NCBI RefSeq assembly: GCF_900156315.1
Contig: NZ_FTNI01000010.1
Location: 62,001 to 126,000 of the forward strand
Reading direction: 5' to 3'
DNA: 64,000 bases
Origin: Microbispora rosea
GTDB lineage: Bacteria > Actinomycetota > Actinomycetes > Streptosporangiales > Streptosporangiaceae
Shown: piece by piece, positions 15,068-23,624 of the stretch
How the letters are laid out: each line of letters starts with the position of its first letter
How positions within the stretch are numbered: the stretch's first letter is position 1
Made by a program: the position numbers and the translations under genes
Notes under the pieces: generated by a model
The model's database searches: none
Told to the model about the DNA's origin: nothing
The model's input: the letters and a program-made list of their open reading frames with translations, nothing else

Positions 15068-15952
15068 ATGCGAGTTCTCATCACGGGGGCGAGCGGCTAC
15101 GTCGGCGGAGTCGTCACCGAGCACCTCGTCAGGGCCGGGCACGAGGTGGTCGCCCTGGCCCGGTCCGACCGGGCCCGCGAGCGGGTCGAAGGGCTGGGCG
15201 CCAAGGCGGTGTCCGGAAGCCTGCGGGACCTCGACGTCCTGCGCGGCGCCGCGGCGGCGGCCGAGGCCGTCGTGCACACCGCCGTCGACTACGTCGATCC
15301 CGAGATGGGCGACATCGAGGGCGACGCCCTCGCGGCGCTGCTGGGCGGCCTGAACGAGGGCGGCCGGTTCGTCTACACCAGCACCGGCCTGGTCTACCCC
15401 GACCGGCAGGGCGCGACCGTGGACGAGGACCACCCCGTCGCCCCCGAGACGTCGCCCCAGCCCTACAAGGTCCTCGGCGAGCGGCGGGTCCTGGCGGCCG
15501 GCCATGTGGCGGGCACGGTGATCCGGGCGGCGCTGGTCTACGGGCGTGGCGGATCGGGCCTGCTCCAGGGGCTCATCGGCGCCGGCCGGCAGAACGGGAT
15601 GGTGCCCTACATCGGCGACGGCGCCAACGAGTGGTCGTCGGTGCACGTCGACGACCTCGCGGCGCTGTACGTCGCCGCGCTGGAGCGCCGCGAGCCGGGG
15701 GTCGTCGTCAACGCCGCCTCGGCCGAGCGGACCTCGATCCGGCGGATCGCCGAGGCCGTCGCCGGCCTGACCGGCGCCCAGGCCGTGTCGCTCACGCTGG
15801 AGCAGGGGACCGCAGCGATGGGGCCGCTCGCCGCCACGCTCACCCGTTCGTCGCCGCTGGACGCCTCGCGTGCCCGCCGGCTGTACGGCTGGACCCCCGC
15901 CCGGGCCGGGCTGATCGAGGAGCTGACCACCGGCTCCTACGCACAGTCCTGA
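15068..15952 (+). CDS. NAD(P)-dependent epimerase/dehydratase (extended SDR)
   Basis: A 294-residue extended short-chain dehydrogenase. The cofactor motif GASGYVGG is at residues 7-14, suggesting an atypical SDR. The YxxxK-like pair is PYKVLGERRV. The later GDGANEWSSVHVDDLAALY is typical of nucleoside-diphosphate-sugar epimerase-like proteins. The substrate is unknown; many such genes next to MmyB regulators act on small carbonyl compounds. The ATG at 15068 is 9 nt after GAAAGG; a GTG two codons earlier is possible. Divergent from the MmyB-type regulator, its probable controller. Confidence 0.85.
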   Translation: MRVLITGASGYVGGVVTEHLVRAGHEVVALARSDRARERVEGLGAKAVSGSLRDLDVLRGAAAAAEAVVHTAVDYVDPEMGDIEGDALAALLGGLNEGGRFVYTSTGLVYPDRQGATVDEDHPVAPETSPQPYKVLGERRVLAAGHVAGTVIRAALVYGRGGSGLLQGLIGAGRQNGMVPYIGDGANEWSSVHVDDLAALYVAALERREPGVVVNAASAERTSIRRIAEAVAGLTGAQAVSLTLEQGTAAMGPLAATLTRSSPLDASRARRLYGWTPARAGLIEELTTGSYAQS

Positions 15953-16006
15953 GCGCGGCAGCCACGACCGGTGCCTCGTGTTCATCCGATTCCTTCGGAA
16001 GGGGAT

Positions 16007-16020
16007 GTTCTCGCGAGAAC
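16007..16020. promoter_or_regulatory. 14-bp perfect palindrome in convergent intergenic region
   Basis: GTTCTCGCGAGAAC is fully self-complementary, and just before it CCTT-CGG-AAGG (15992-16002) can form a short hairpin. The site lies between the ends of two convergent genes (epimerase, ThiF), so it is an unlikely operator for either. It may be part of a terminator or a binding site of an unlinked regulator. Confidence 0.35.
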
Positions 16021-16072
16021 CCGTTCAGGATTCGTCCGCCGGCCGGAACAGCCGAGGTTTTCTCCGGCGCAT

Positions 16073-17200
16073 TCAGCCGGCGTCGATTTCGGTCATTCGC
16101 CGCAATGAATTGTGCTCCGGTTCGCCGGCCCGGGTCCCGCACACCGGGCAGCCGGGACGAGGCGGATGCCGGACCCACACGTGGTGGTCCGCCGCGGTCA
16201 GGTTGACTCCTCGAATGGTGCCGACCGGCGGCACGGGCACGCCGGTCAGCAGCCCGAGCAGCGTGTGGGCGACGAGCTGGCCGGACACGCCCGCCGAGGT
16301 GGCGATCACGCCGGGGCCGCCGAGGTGCACGGGCGTGCCCGGGCGGCGCCGCGCCTCCTCGCCGCTGCTCAGGCACTCGTAGCAGGCGCCCGCTCCCGGC
16401 GCGAAGCACCCCACGGTGACCAGCGGCCCGTTGTATCCGCCACCCGCCCAGGGGATGTTCGCGGCGGCGCAGGCGCGGTTGGCCCACACCCTGATCGCGT
16501 GCCCGCTGGGCCGGTCCGCGCAGAGGGCGAGCGCGTCGTAGCCCGCGATCAGGTCGTCCAGCTCGCGCCTGCTGCCGATGTGGCGGCGTTCCCCGGTGAC
16601 GGAGATGTCGGAGTTGACGGTGCGGAGCCGGGCGACGGCCGCCTCCGCCTTCGGGCGCCCGACGTCGTCCTCGCCGTAGAGCACCTGGCGGTTGAGATTG
16701 GACAGCTCGACCAGGTCGGGATCCACGCAGTGGATCGCGCCGACGCCGAGGGCGGCGAGTGCCCAGGCCGCGTGGCAGCCCGTGCCGCCCAGGCCGAGCA
16801 CGACGACCCGCGCGGACTTCAGCCGGACCTGGGTCTCCCAGCCGTGGGCGCGCGGGACGACGTCGACGGCCCGGAAGAACGCGTGGTTCCTGCTGTAGCG
16901 GTCGAGCTCGCGCGCGCTCAGCCCGGCGGGCGGCACCGCCGCGGCGTCCTCCACATATCGGGTGGCCGCCAGCTGCTCGACGATCGACGGGGCGTCCGGC
17001 AGCTCGGGATGGGCCAGGCGCAGCCGTTCGGCGATCTCGTCGCGAGAACGGGTGCCGTCCATCAGGGTGAGGGCCGTCCACACCCAGCCGTACGGGTCCG
17101 CGATTTCGGCGGCGATCCCGTAAATCTCTCCGCCGATGCGAATGGTGCCGTCCTCGTATCGATGAGGACGGTGCTCGAATTTCACGCGGGGCAGTCGCAC
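16073..17200 (-). CDS. ThiF/MoeB-like E1 adenylyltransferase with N-terminal extension
   Basis: A 375-residue protein. Residues about 125-330 are an E1-like adenylation domain: ATP loop GLGGTG (136-141), DPDLVELSNLNRQ with the arginine finger Arg171, and Lys in GRPKAEAA. Two Cys pairs, CYEC (273-276) and CPVC (351-354), form the structural zinc site. The first 90 residues (GEIYGIAAEI...DGTRSRDEIAERL) resemble PqqD-like peptide-binding domains found on enzymes that modify ribosomal peptides, but the likeness is weak. No sulfur-carrier or precursor-peptide gene is adjacent. Expression appears leaderless, from a promoter ending 7 nt before the GTG. The substrate is unknown. Confidence 0.8.
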   Translation of the reverse strand: MRLPRVKFEHRPHRYEDGTIRIGGEIYGIAAEIADPYGWVWTALTLMDGTRSRDEIAERLRLAHPELPDAPSIVEQLAATRYVEDAAAVPPAGLSARELDRYSRNHAFFRAVDVVPRAHGWETQVRLKSARVVVLGLGGTGCHAAWALAALGVGAIHCVDPDLVELSNLNRQVLYGEDDVGRPKAEAAVARLRTVNSDISVTGERRHIGSRRELDDLIAGYDALALCADRPSGHAIRVWANRACAAANIPWAGGGYNGPLVTVGCFAPGAGACYECLSSGEEARRRPGTPVHLGGPGVIATSAGVSGQLVAHTLLGLLTGVPVPPVGTIRGVNLTAADHHVWVRHPPRPGCPVCGTRAGEPEHNSLRRMTEIDAG

Positions 17201-17207
17201 GTGACGA

Positions 17208-17237
17208 CGATTAGTGGGCGATAAGTGTGCGAGTCAA
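17208..17237 (-). promoter_or_regulatory. Leaderless promoter of the ThiF-like gene
   Basis: On the minus strand TTGACT (17237-17232) and TAATCG (17213-17208) are separated by 18 bp, and the -10 ends 7 nt before the GTG at 17200. There is no Shine-Dalgarno sequence, so transcription probably starts at the start codon. Confidence 0.6.
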
Positions 17238-17367
17238 CACCGAATTCCGCGGAAGGGAAAAAGGGGTCGGCCGTAAAACGTTCCCGTCCGCACCGGACGT
17301 CTCCGCGGGGCGGCGCGCCGCCGCGAAGAGGGCATGGAACGTCACCGCTGGGCATACGTTGGTGACG

Positions 17368-18327
17368 ATGAACGATCAGCCTGCCGTGATCCCACCGCCG
17401 CTGCCGCGCCGCACGGTGCTGGCCGCCGCGCTCGCCGCCGTGGTCGTCCCGCTCTCGGGATGCGCGGGCTCGGCGGGCGAGGCCGCCTCGGTCGCCTCCC
17501 GTGAGCGGGTGACCCCGCCCGCATCGGAGCGGTCCTCCGCGAGCCCGGAGCCGTCGGTAAGGGACCTGCCCGCGCCGGACGCGGCGGTCTCCAAGGACCC
17601 CGAGCGGCTGGCCGACGCACTCACGCGTACGGTCGGGCGGCTGCGTGACGCGATCGACGACTGGAGACGTACGGGTGACCCCGCGAAGGGGGAGGCGCCC
17701 GAGCCGGTGGTCCTGCTGTCCCTGTACGAGCAGCGCGTCTACCGCTATCTCGCCCGCAATCCCGCGGTCGCGTCCCGCACCTACGGAAAACTGGCGAAGG
17801 ACATGGCCGCGCGGGCGCGGGACAACGTGACGGCCATCCGCGACCTGCTCTCCCTCGCCCACCCCGTCAGCGGCCCGATCAAGATCAAGGTCAGACCGGC
17901 GGAGCCCGCCGACGCCCTGCTCGCCGCCTTCCGGCGCGCCGAACGCCGGTTCGGCGTCGAGTGGGAGGTGCTGGCGGCGGTGATGCTCGTGGAGACCAAG
18001 TTCGGGCGGGTGCGTTCGCCGAGCTACGTGGGCGCCAAGGGGCCGATGCAGTTCATGCCGGGCACCTGGAAGGCGTACGGCATGGGCGGCGACATCGACG
18101 ACACCGGCGACGCCCTGCTCGCCGCGGCCAACTACCTCCACGCGTCGGGCGCGCCCGGCGACTACCGGCGCGCGCTGTACGCCTACAACCACTCCCAGGC
18201 GTACGTCGACGCGGTCCTGCTGCACGCGCGCCAGATGAAGCGGGACATCCGGAACTACTACGCCTACTACACCTGGCAGGTCTACGTGATCACGCCGAAG
18301 GGCGAGCACCGCCTGACGGGCCCCTGA
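17368..18327 (+). CDS. Lytic transglycosylase lipoprotein
   Basis: A 319-residue protein. The N-terminus has a twin-Arg (RRTVLAAALAAVVVPLSGC) ending in the lipobox LSGC, so it is a lipoprotein, possibly Tat-exported. A Pro/Ser-rich linker and a helical region follow. The C-terminal SLT domain (about 195-300) contains the catalytic Glu in LVETKFG, then GAKGPMQFMPGTW and LYAYNHSQAYV, all typical. It cleaves the glycan strands of peptidoglycan to 1,6-anhydro products. The ATG at 17368 is chosen because it opens directly onto the signal sequence. A hairpin follows the stop. Confidence 0.9.
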   Translation: MNDQPAVIPPPLPRRTVLAAALAAVVVPLSGCAGSAGEAASVASRERVTPPASERSSASPEPSVRDLPAPDAAVSKDPERLADALTRTVGRLRDAIDDWRRTGDPAKGEAPEPVVLLSLYEQRVYRYLARNPAVASRTYGKLAKDMAARARDNVTAIRDLLSLAHPVSGPIKIKVRPAEPADALLAAFRRAERRFGVEWEVLAAVMLVETKFGRVRSPSYVGAKGPMQFMPGTWKAYGMGGDIDDTGDALLAAANYLHASGAPGDYRRALYAYNHSQAYVDAVLLHARQMKRDIRNYYAYYTWQVYVITPKGEHRLTGP

Positions 18328-18333
18328 CGAGAG

Positions 18334-18369
18334 GGCGGCAGGCGGGGATCCGTAACCGATGCCGCCTTT
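18334..18369 (+). terminator. Hairpin terminator after lytic transglycosylase gene
   Basis: GGCGGCA (18334-18340) pairs with TGCCGCC (18360-18366), followed by TTT. It begins 7 nt after the stop codon. The loop is long (19 nt), so efficiency is uncertain. Confidence 0.5.
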
Positions 18370-18414
18370 CGCGCGACTCATCCTTCGGGAGCGATCGCGT
18401 ACGGGAGGTCGGTT

Positions 18415-20877
18415 GTGCGGCGGCTGACGACTGATGCCGGAACGAAGCCCATCGGGCCATCTGCTGGAGCCGCGCTGCTCCGGGGAGCCGCGCTCCTCAT
18501 CGCGGCGGTGCTCGGCCTGCCGGCGCTGAGCCCGCGTCCGGCGCTCGCGGACGACACGTCCTGCGGGTTCGGGCCGCCCCGCTCGTCATGGGTGGAGACG
18601 TCCGTGGTCGTCGCGGAACGCGGCCACGACACCCCGGTGATGACGAGCACGACGCGCGTCGGCGTCCCCCGCGACTGGCCGGGGGCCGCCGCCCTGCTCG
18701 GCGACGGGAGCGCCGTCGGCTGCCTGCTGCCGCCCGGCGGCACGCCGAGCGTCACGGTGCCGGCCGACGGCGCCGACGTCGTGGTCCAGAGCACCCGGGA
18801 AACCCCGCTGGAGCTGTACGACACCGAGTGGGGCGCGGAGTCCGCCGGGCTGTGGTCGAGCCGCACGTCCGGCGACACCCGGTTCGTCGCGCTGCTGCCC
18901 TCGCCCGCGGACCTGCCGCCGGGGCTGGCCGGGGCACGGTGGCGGACCGTGGTCGTCAAGACGCCGGAGTTTCGGGCACGCACCGTGACGCCCCTGCCGT
19001 CGGAGGTGCTTCCCGGCGGCACGTACGTCTGGCGCGACGGCGCGGCCCCGCCGCGTGTCGAGGTCGCTCTGCCGCTGTCCGCGCGGTCGGCGTTCCAGCG
19101 CTGGAGCGGGCTGCGGGGGCAGGACGTGCTGACGGTCGGGACCTACCTGGGCTTCGCGCTGCCCTACCTGCTGCTGGCCGGGCTGCTCGTGGTGCTGTAT
19201 CGGCGTTCCGGCGACCGGGACGAGCGCGTCCTCGTCCGGATCACCCTCGGCGCCCTGGCGATGATCACGGCGACCGAGGCGGTGCTGATCGTGGGCGTGC
19301 TGACCGGCACGCTCTTCCTGGCCGGCCTGTTCCAGGTGCCGGAGACGCTGGCGATCCTCGTCGTGGCGGCGCCGCTCTTCCTGGCGGTGCGGGGGCTGGC
19401 GCGCACCGGACTCCGGTGGGGGCTCCCCATGCTCGCCGGTGCGGTGCTCGCCGCTGTCGGCGGGCTGGCGCTCCTGGCGGCACGGCTCTTCGGCGATCAG
19501 CCGTCGGACCCCCTGCGGGTCGCGCCGGCCGTGGTCACGGCGCTGCTGCTCACCGGGGCGGCATGGGCGATCGCGGTCCGGGCCGCCCGCGTCCGGGGCA
19601 GGACGCCGCGCGCCGTGCGCGCCCTGCTGTGCTGGAGCGTCCCCGGCCTCGCGCTGCTGACCCTCGCCTACGTGACCCAGACGGCCGTCGTCGGCCTGCG
19701 GACCTCGAGCTTCCTGCCGGCCGCGGCGACGTCGCCCTTCTTCCTGCTGCGCAGCCTCGCCTATCTGATGTGGCCGCTGGTGGTGCTCCTGCTCCTGCTG
19801 CTGCTCCGCCTGCACGGACGGCGTACGGACTCCGTCGGGCCGTCCACTCTGTGGCTCCTGGTGTTCCTGTTCGTCGTGGGCACGATCAGGTGGCTCAACA
19901 CGTACGCCGGAATGCCCTTCCCGCTCGCCGGGCTCGTGGGGCTGGGCGCGCTGCCCCTGCTGCTGCGGCTGACGCGGCGGGCCGAGGTCGCCGACCCGGG
20001 CGTGTCACGCCGCAGGCTCGCGATGATCGTGGACGAGTACCGGGACCTGGAGCAGAGGGAGAAGGGGCTGCGGCGCCGCTGGGCGGCGGGGGAGCTCGAC
20101 GACGAGGAACACACCAAGGAGGCCGGGCCGGTCGTCGGCCGCATCCGCCGGCTCCGCATGGAGATCGGCCTCGACCCCGACAGGGAGGACGGGCTCAGCC
20201 CGCTCGACGTCGCGCTGTCGCGCGGCCCGGGAGTGACGTGGTGGGCGAACGCGCGGCTCGCCGCCCGATACGCGTCCTACGTGGGCGCGCCCGCCGCCGT
20301 GTTCCTGATCTGGGCCACGTGGAGCACCGACAGCCGGGGACACGACGGCTGGCTCGACCGGCTCGGCGATCCCGACGGGTTCTACGGCCTGGCCGGCGAC
20401 CTGATCGGCGGGCTGCTGATCTGGCCGGTGGCGGGCTTCGTGCTGGGCGCGCTGTGGCGCCGCCTGCCCGGCAGGCGCGGCTATCTCAAGGGCGTCGTGC
20501 CCGTCCTCGCGTACGCCGCGGCGACGGGGGCCCACGCCGTGCTGAACAACGTCATCGGCCAGGCCCCCGTGCGCGGTTCACTCGTGCGGGTGCTGCTGCT
20601 GTTCCTGGTGCTGACCGTGGTCGCCGTCCTCATGGACGCGCGGACCCTCCAGACCCGCCCGGGTGGTCTCGCGTCGCGGCTCACCCCCGTGGCCGTCGTC
20701 TACCGGCTCGGTACGGCGGGCAGCGGGATCGCGCTCATCGTCGCGCAGGCGGCGGCCATCCTCGGCCTGTGGAGTCAGCTCAGGAACGGCATCGACATCA
20801 CCTCGCAGGTGGACACCTCGGCCCAGGCGCAGGTCGGCGCCGACGCGCAGGTGCTCCTGGGCCGTGTGGACAGATGA
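18415..20877 (+). CDS. Large multi-spanning membrane protein of unknown function
   Basis: An 820-residue protein. A signal-like segment (about 20-45) is followed by a roughly 190-residue exported domain with two Cys, about eight hydrophobic helices (240-510), a cytoplasmic charged helical stretch (VDEYRDLEQREKGLRRRWAAG, shown in part, around 540-590), and four or five more helices to the C-terminus. The alternation of a large outside domain, membrane bundle and coiled linker suggests a sensor or scaffold rather than a transporter. It resembles uncharacterised actinobacterial DUF6185-type proteins, an assignment from memory that needs checking. GTG at 18415 follows GGGAGG by 6 nt. Confidence 0.7.
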   Translation: MRRLTTDAGTKPIGPSAGAALLRGAALLIAAVLGLPALSPRPALADDTSCGFGPPRSSWVETSVVVAERGHDTPVMTSTTRVGVPRDWPGAAALLGDGSAVGCLLPPGGTPSVTVPADGADVVVQSTRETPLELYDTEWGAESAGLWSSRTSGDTRFVALLPSPADLPPGLAGARWRTVVVKTPEFRARTVTPLPSEVLPGGTYVWRDGAAPPRVEVALPLSARSAFQRWSGLRGQDVLTVGTYLGFALPYLLLAGLLVVLYRRSGDRDERVLVRITLGALAMITATEAVLIVGVLTGTLFLAGLFQVPETLAILVVAAPLFLAVRGLARTGLRWGLPMLAGAVLAAVGGLALLAARLFGDQPSDPLRVAPAVVTALLLTGAAWAIAVRAARVRGRTPRAVRALLCWSVPGLALLTLAYVTQTAVVGLRTSSFLPAAATSPFFLLRSLAYLMWPLVVLLLLLLLRLHGRRTDSVGPSTLWLLVFLFVVGTIRWLNTYAGMPFPLAGLVGLGALPLLLRLTRRAEVADPGVSRRRLAMIVDEYRDLEQREKGLRRRWAAGELDDEEHTKEAGPVVGRIRRLRMEIGLDPDREDGLSPLDVALSRGPGVTWWANARLAARYASYVGAPAAVFLIWATWSTDSRGHDGWLDRLGDPDGFYGLAGDLIGGLLIWPVAGFVLGALWRRLPGRRGYLKGVVPVLAYAAATGAHAVLNNVIGQAPVRGSLVRVLLLFLVLTVVAVLMDARTLQTRPGGLASRLTPVAVVYRLGTAGSGIALIVAQAAAILGLWSQLRNGIDITSQVDTSAQAQVGADAQVLLGRVDR

Positions 20878-20892
20878 GGACGCATCGCGGGC

Positions 20893-22665
20893 TCACAGAG
20901 CGGGGTAGGCGTTGTCCACCAGCATCACGAACTGCTCGTGGTGCCAGTCGCCCGGCAGCGGCGCGTTGGGGAGGGCGCCGGTCGGCCGGATCGAGTCCGA
21001 CACGGGCCCGAGGGAGCCGTTGGGGTCGCACGTGCGGTCGAGCAGCCGGTCGGAGCCCTCGGGCAGGATCGGTCCGCCCGCGCCGTCCGACTCGCCGGGC
21101 CGCTTGATCCACAGGTAGGCGTCGACGCCGGGGACGGGAGCGGCGACCGGCCGTGTCCCCAGCCCCGCGCCCTTCTGGTTGCACATCGCGCTGCGCGACG
21201 GACGCCGGTCGACGCGGCTCTGGTCCACGTAGGTGTTGACGTCGAGCGAGGTGCCCGCTGCGGTGGGCCGGTCCGGACCGCCCCAGCCATCGCGGGAGGT
21301 GTCGACGACCACGCCGAGCATGCTGGAGAAGCCCTTGGCGATCAGGGCGCTCCGCATCGCGAGGGCGTAGTCCCGTTCGTGCAGGTAGGGGTTCCAGTCG
21401 ATGAACCTGCTCAGCTTGATCGGCTGGCCGGCCACGGTCTGGTTCGAGTCGGTCAGGAAGGGTTCCACGAGGGGGACGTAGTCGGCGACGTTCGTGGCGA
21501 TGCCGTCGAGGCTGTTCAGGCCCGCCGTCGTGCCGCGTGCGGTCTCGGTGATGACGGTCGCGAGCGCGGCGAAGTTGTCCTCCCAGCCGGCCCATCCCGT
21601 GCTGCCCGCGTCGAGGTACGTGTAGACGTTGGGCAGGGGTGCGAGCTTGTCGAGGGCGTAACGGATGCCCATCACGTACACGCCCGACCCCGCCGCCTGG
21701 CCGCAGGGGTAGGTGCTCGTGCTTCCCACGATGAGGTCGATCAGGGCATGCGGCTCGATGACGGCCGCGACGCGCAGGTTGCGATATTCGGGCCTGGCCA
21801 GGAGGGCGGCGACGGGGTCCACGAACTCCGCCTTGTAGCGGTTGAGGCCGTTGTCCTGCTCGTGCAGCTCGGCGTCGGAGACCAGCGACCGGCAGTCGCG
21901 GTCGGGCAGGTCGTGGAGGACGAGCGTGATGTATCCGGCTCCCTGCTCGACGGCGGTGTCGAGGTGGTCCTTCAGCGTACGGGCGACTCCGGAGCCGCCG
22001 GTGACGTCCGCGATCCGGTCCAGCCAGACTGCGGTGGGCGTCTGCTTCAGGCCGCGCATCTTCTGCGCGGTCGCGTCGTCCACCTTCGTGGCGGAGGACT
22101 CCACGTCGGCCGCCCAATCGGGGTCCACGTACCCCCTGACGCCGGCGAACGGGTTGTCCACCGGCACGCCCCCGCTCGGACTGGGGCTCGGGCTTGGGCT
22201 CGGACTCGGTGACGTGCCCGGCACGACGACCTGGCAGGGCACGCCGGCGAATTGGAAGTCCGTCGGCGGCGGGTTGCTCCCGGTCCAGGTGCCGTTGAAT
22301 CCGAGCTGCAGGGACCCGCCGGACGCCACCGCGCCGTTCCAGGACTCGTTCTCGGCGACGACGCGGTTGCCGAGCTGGGTCCACCGGGCCGACCAGCCCT
22401 GCGTGAGCCTCTGCGAGCCGGGGAACGTGAACGTCAGTTTCCAGCCGGTCAGCGCTTCGCCGGTGTTCCTGACCGTGATCCCGGCCGTGAAGCCGCCCGA
22501 ACTCGTTCCCCACTGGGTGGTCGCGTAGGTCACCTGACAGGTGACCGCGGCGCCGGCGGACGCCGCACCCAGGACCGGCGTCGCCACGGCCACCGCCGCG
22601 ACGGGGACCGCCGCCGCGGCGGCCGTCAGGATCCTGCGGGCAAACCGTGCGTGGCCGAAGGGCAT
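20893..22665 (-). CDS. Secreted GH6 protein with CBM2, altered catalytic acid
   Basis: A 590-residue modular protein: signal peptide (1-40), CBM2 cellulose-binding module (41-144, Cys43-Cys144), a Ser-Pro repeat linker (about 151-164), then a GH6 catalytic domain (171-590). Long stretches match exo-type Cel6B enzymes, such as NPFAGVRGYVDPDWA and GWGGPDRP. Signature 1, LHDLPDRDC (250-258), is intact, as is the Asp of VVDTSRDG (455). Signature 2, normally E-P-D or E-I-D, reads VIEPHAL, so the usual catalytic acid is His306. It may be an inactive cellulose binder or use another proton donor. ATG at 22665; convergent with the large membrane-protein gene. Confidence 0.9.
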   Translation of the reverse strand: MPFGHARFARRILTAAAAAVPVAAVAVATPVLGAASAGAAVTCQVTYATTQWGTSSGGFTAGITVRNTGEALTGWKLTFTFPGSQRLTQGWSARWTQLGNRVVAENESWNGAVASGGSLQLGFNGTWTGSNPPPTDFQFAGVPCQVVVPGTSPSPSPSPSPSPSGGVPVDNPFAGVRGYVDPDWAADVESSATKVDDATAQKMRGLKQTPTAVWLDRIADVTGGSGVARTLKDHLDTAVEQGAGYITLVLHDLPDRDCRSLVSDAELHEQDNGLNRYKAEFVDPVAALLARPEYRNLRVAAVIEPHALIDLIVGSTSTYPCGQAAGSGVYVMGIRYALDKLAPLPNVYTYLDAGSTGWAGWEDNFAALATVITETARGTTAGLNSLDGIATNVADYVPLVEPFLTDSNQTVAGQPIKLSRFIDWNPYLHERDYALAMRSALIAKGFSSMLGVVVDTSRDGWGGPDRPTAAGTSLDVNTYVDQSRVDRRPSRSAMCNQKGAGLGTRPVAAPVPGVDAYLWIKRPGESDGAGGPILPEGSDRLLDRTCDPNGSLGPVSDSIRPTGALPNAPLPGDWHHEQFVMLVDNAYPAL

Positions 22666-22729
22666 GGGCGATCGTCTCCAGGGTGCGGTGACCGGCTCTG
22701 GCCTGCCGGCGCCCGTTCCGGTTCGCGCA

Positions 22730-22747
22730 TGGGGGCCGACGCTCCCA
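22730..22747. promoter_or_regulatory. Imperfect CebR-like box upstream of GH6 gene
   Basis: The minus strand reads TGGGAGCGTCGGCCCCCA. The first eight bases match half of the CebR operator TGGGAGCGCTCCCA, known to control cellulase genes in actinomycetes; the second half is poor and 4 nt longer. Treat as a degenerate site or half-site. Confidence 0.25.
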
Positions 22748-22875
22748 GATTCGGCAACGGCCCGGCTCGTGTACACGATTCGCCGAAGTGGAAATATTCG
22801 TTTCCGCGCCGGATTCACCGGAATCGCGCGGCACCTCGGGAAACTCCGCACGCGAATCGCCGATCGCCGCCGAAT

Positions 22876-22894
22876 CCGGTGAAATATTCACCGG
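22876..22894. promoter_or_regulatory. Inverted repeat between GH6 and two-component genes
   Basis: CCGGTGAA-ATA-TTCACCGG is perfect with 8-bp arms. It lies 45 nt past the response-regulator stop and about 210 nt upstream of the GH6 start. It could end the two-component transcript (no T tract follows) or be an operator for the GH6 gene. A 12-of-13 inverted copy of one arm and its flank (TTCACCGGAATCG) occurs near 22815. Confidence 0.4.
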
Positions 22895-22939
22895 CGTGAT
22901 CGCACCATGACCGACGCGGCGACGGGCGGCCGCGCGTCG

Positions 22940-23620
22940 TCATCCCCGGTCGGCGCGGGGCGTTTCCTGGTCGCCGGCGACGACCAGGCCGGATTCGTAC
23001 GCGAAGACGACGGCCTGGGCGCGGTCGCGCAGGTCCAGTTTCGTCAGCAGGTTGCTCACGTGGCTCTTGACCGTGTGCTCGGTGACCACCAGATCCGCGG
23101 CGATCTCGGCGTTGGACCGGCCGCGTGCGAGCAGCCGCAGCGTATCCATCTCCCGGTCGGTCAGCTCACCGAGTCGCTGCCGCAGCCGGGGCCGGGCACG
23201 TCCACGCCCGACGAACTCGGCGATCAGACGCCGGGTGATCGCCGGGGCCAGCAGCGACTCCCCGCCGGCGACCAGGCGGACGGCGCGTACGAGGTCGTCC
23301 CGCCGCACGTCCTTGAGCAGGAAGCCACTGGCTCCGGCGCGCAGGGCGTCGTAGACGTACTCGTCGACGTCGTACATGGTCAGGACCAGCACCTTCGCGT
23401 CGGTCCTGCGGCACACCTGCGCGGTGGCCTCGACGCCGTCCACGCCGGGCATCCGGATGTCCATGAGCACCACGTCCGGCTGCAGTTCGACCGCCTTCGC
23501 GACGGCCTCGGCGCCGTCGGCCGCCTCGCCGACCACGGTGATGTCGTCGTGGGCGTCGAGGATCATGGCGAAGCCGCCGCGGAACAGGTCCTGGTCGTCG
23601 GCGACGAGTACGCGCAGCAT
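22940..23620 (-). CDS. NarL/FixJ-type response regulator
   Basis: A 226-residue response regulator. The receiver domain (1-120) has the acidic pocket DDQ (8-9), phosphoacceptor Asp54 in VVLMDIRMPG, the conserved Thr in VLTMYD and Lys in FLLKDV. The LuxR-type HTH is at about 150-215 (LTDREMDTLRLLARGRSN and onward TEHTVKSHVSNLLTKL). The start is 4 nt after the stop of the histidine kinase gene, so they form one operon. Targets are unknown; the GH6 gene downstream and the Lnt-like gene upstream are neighbours only. Confidence 0.92.
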   Translation of the reverse strand: MLRVLVADDQDLFRGGFAMILDAHDDITVVGEAADGAEAVAKAVELQPDVVLMDIRMPGVDGVEATAQVCRRTDAKVLVLTMYDVDEYVYDALRAGASGFLLKDVRRDDLVRAVRLVAGGESLLAPAITRRLIAEFVGRGRARPRLRQRLGELTDREMDTLRLLARGRSNAEIAADLVVTEHTVKSHVSNLLTKLDLRDRAQAVVFAYESGLVVAGDQETPRADRG

Positions 23621-23624
23621 GCCG

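Noticed and set aside
15953-16072. Search for a precursor peptide gene next to the ThiF-like gene
   Set aside because: Only a 15-codon frame without a ribosome binding site or a core-like sequence was found here, and nothing in 17201-17367.
18588-21107. A long plus-strand frame overlapping the large membrane-protein gene
   Set aside because: Its product is Arg/Pro/Ala-rich without hydrophobic pattern, while the other frame gives a clean signal peptide and membrane helices.
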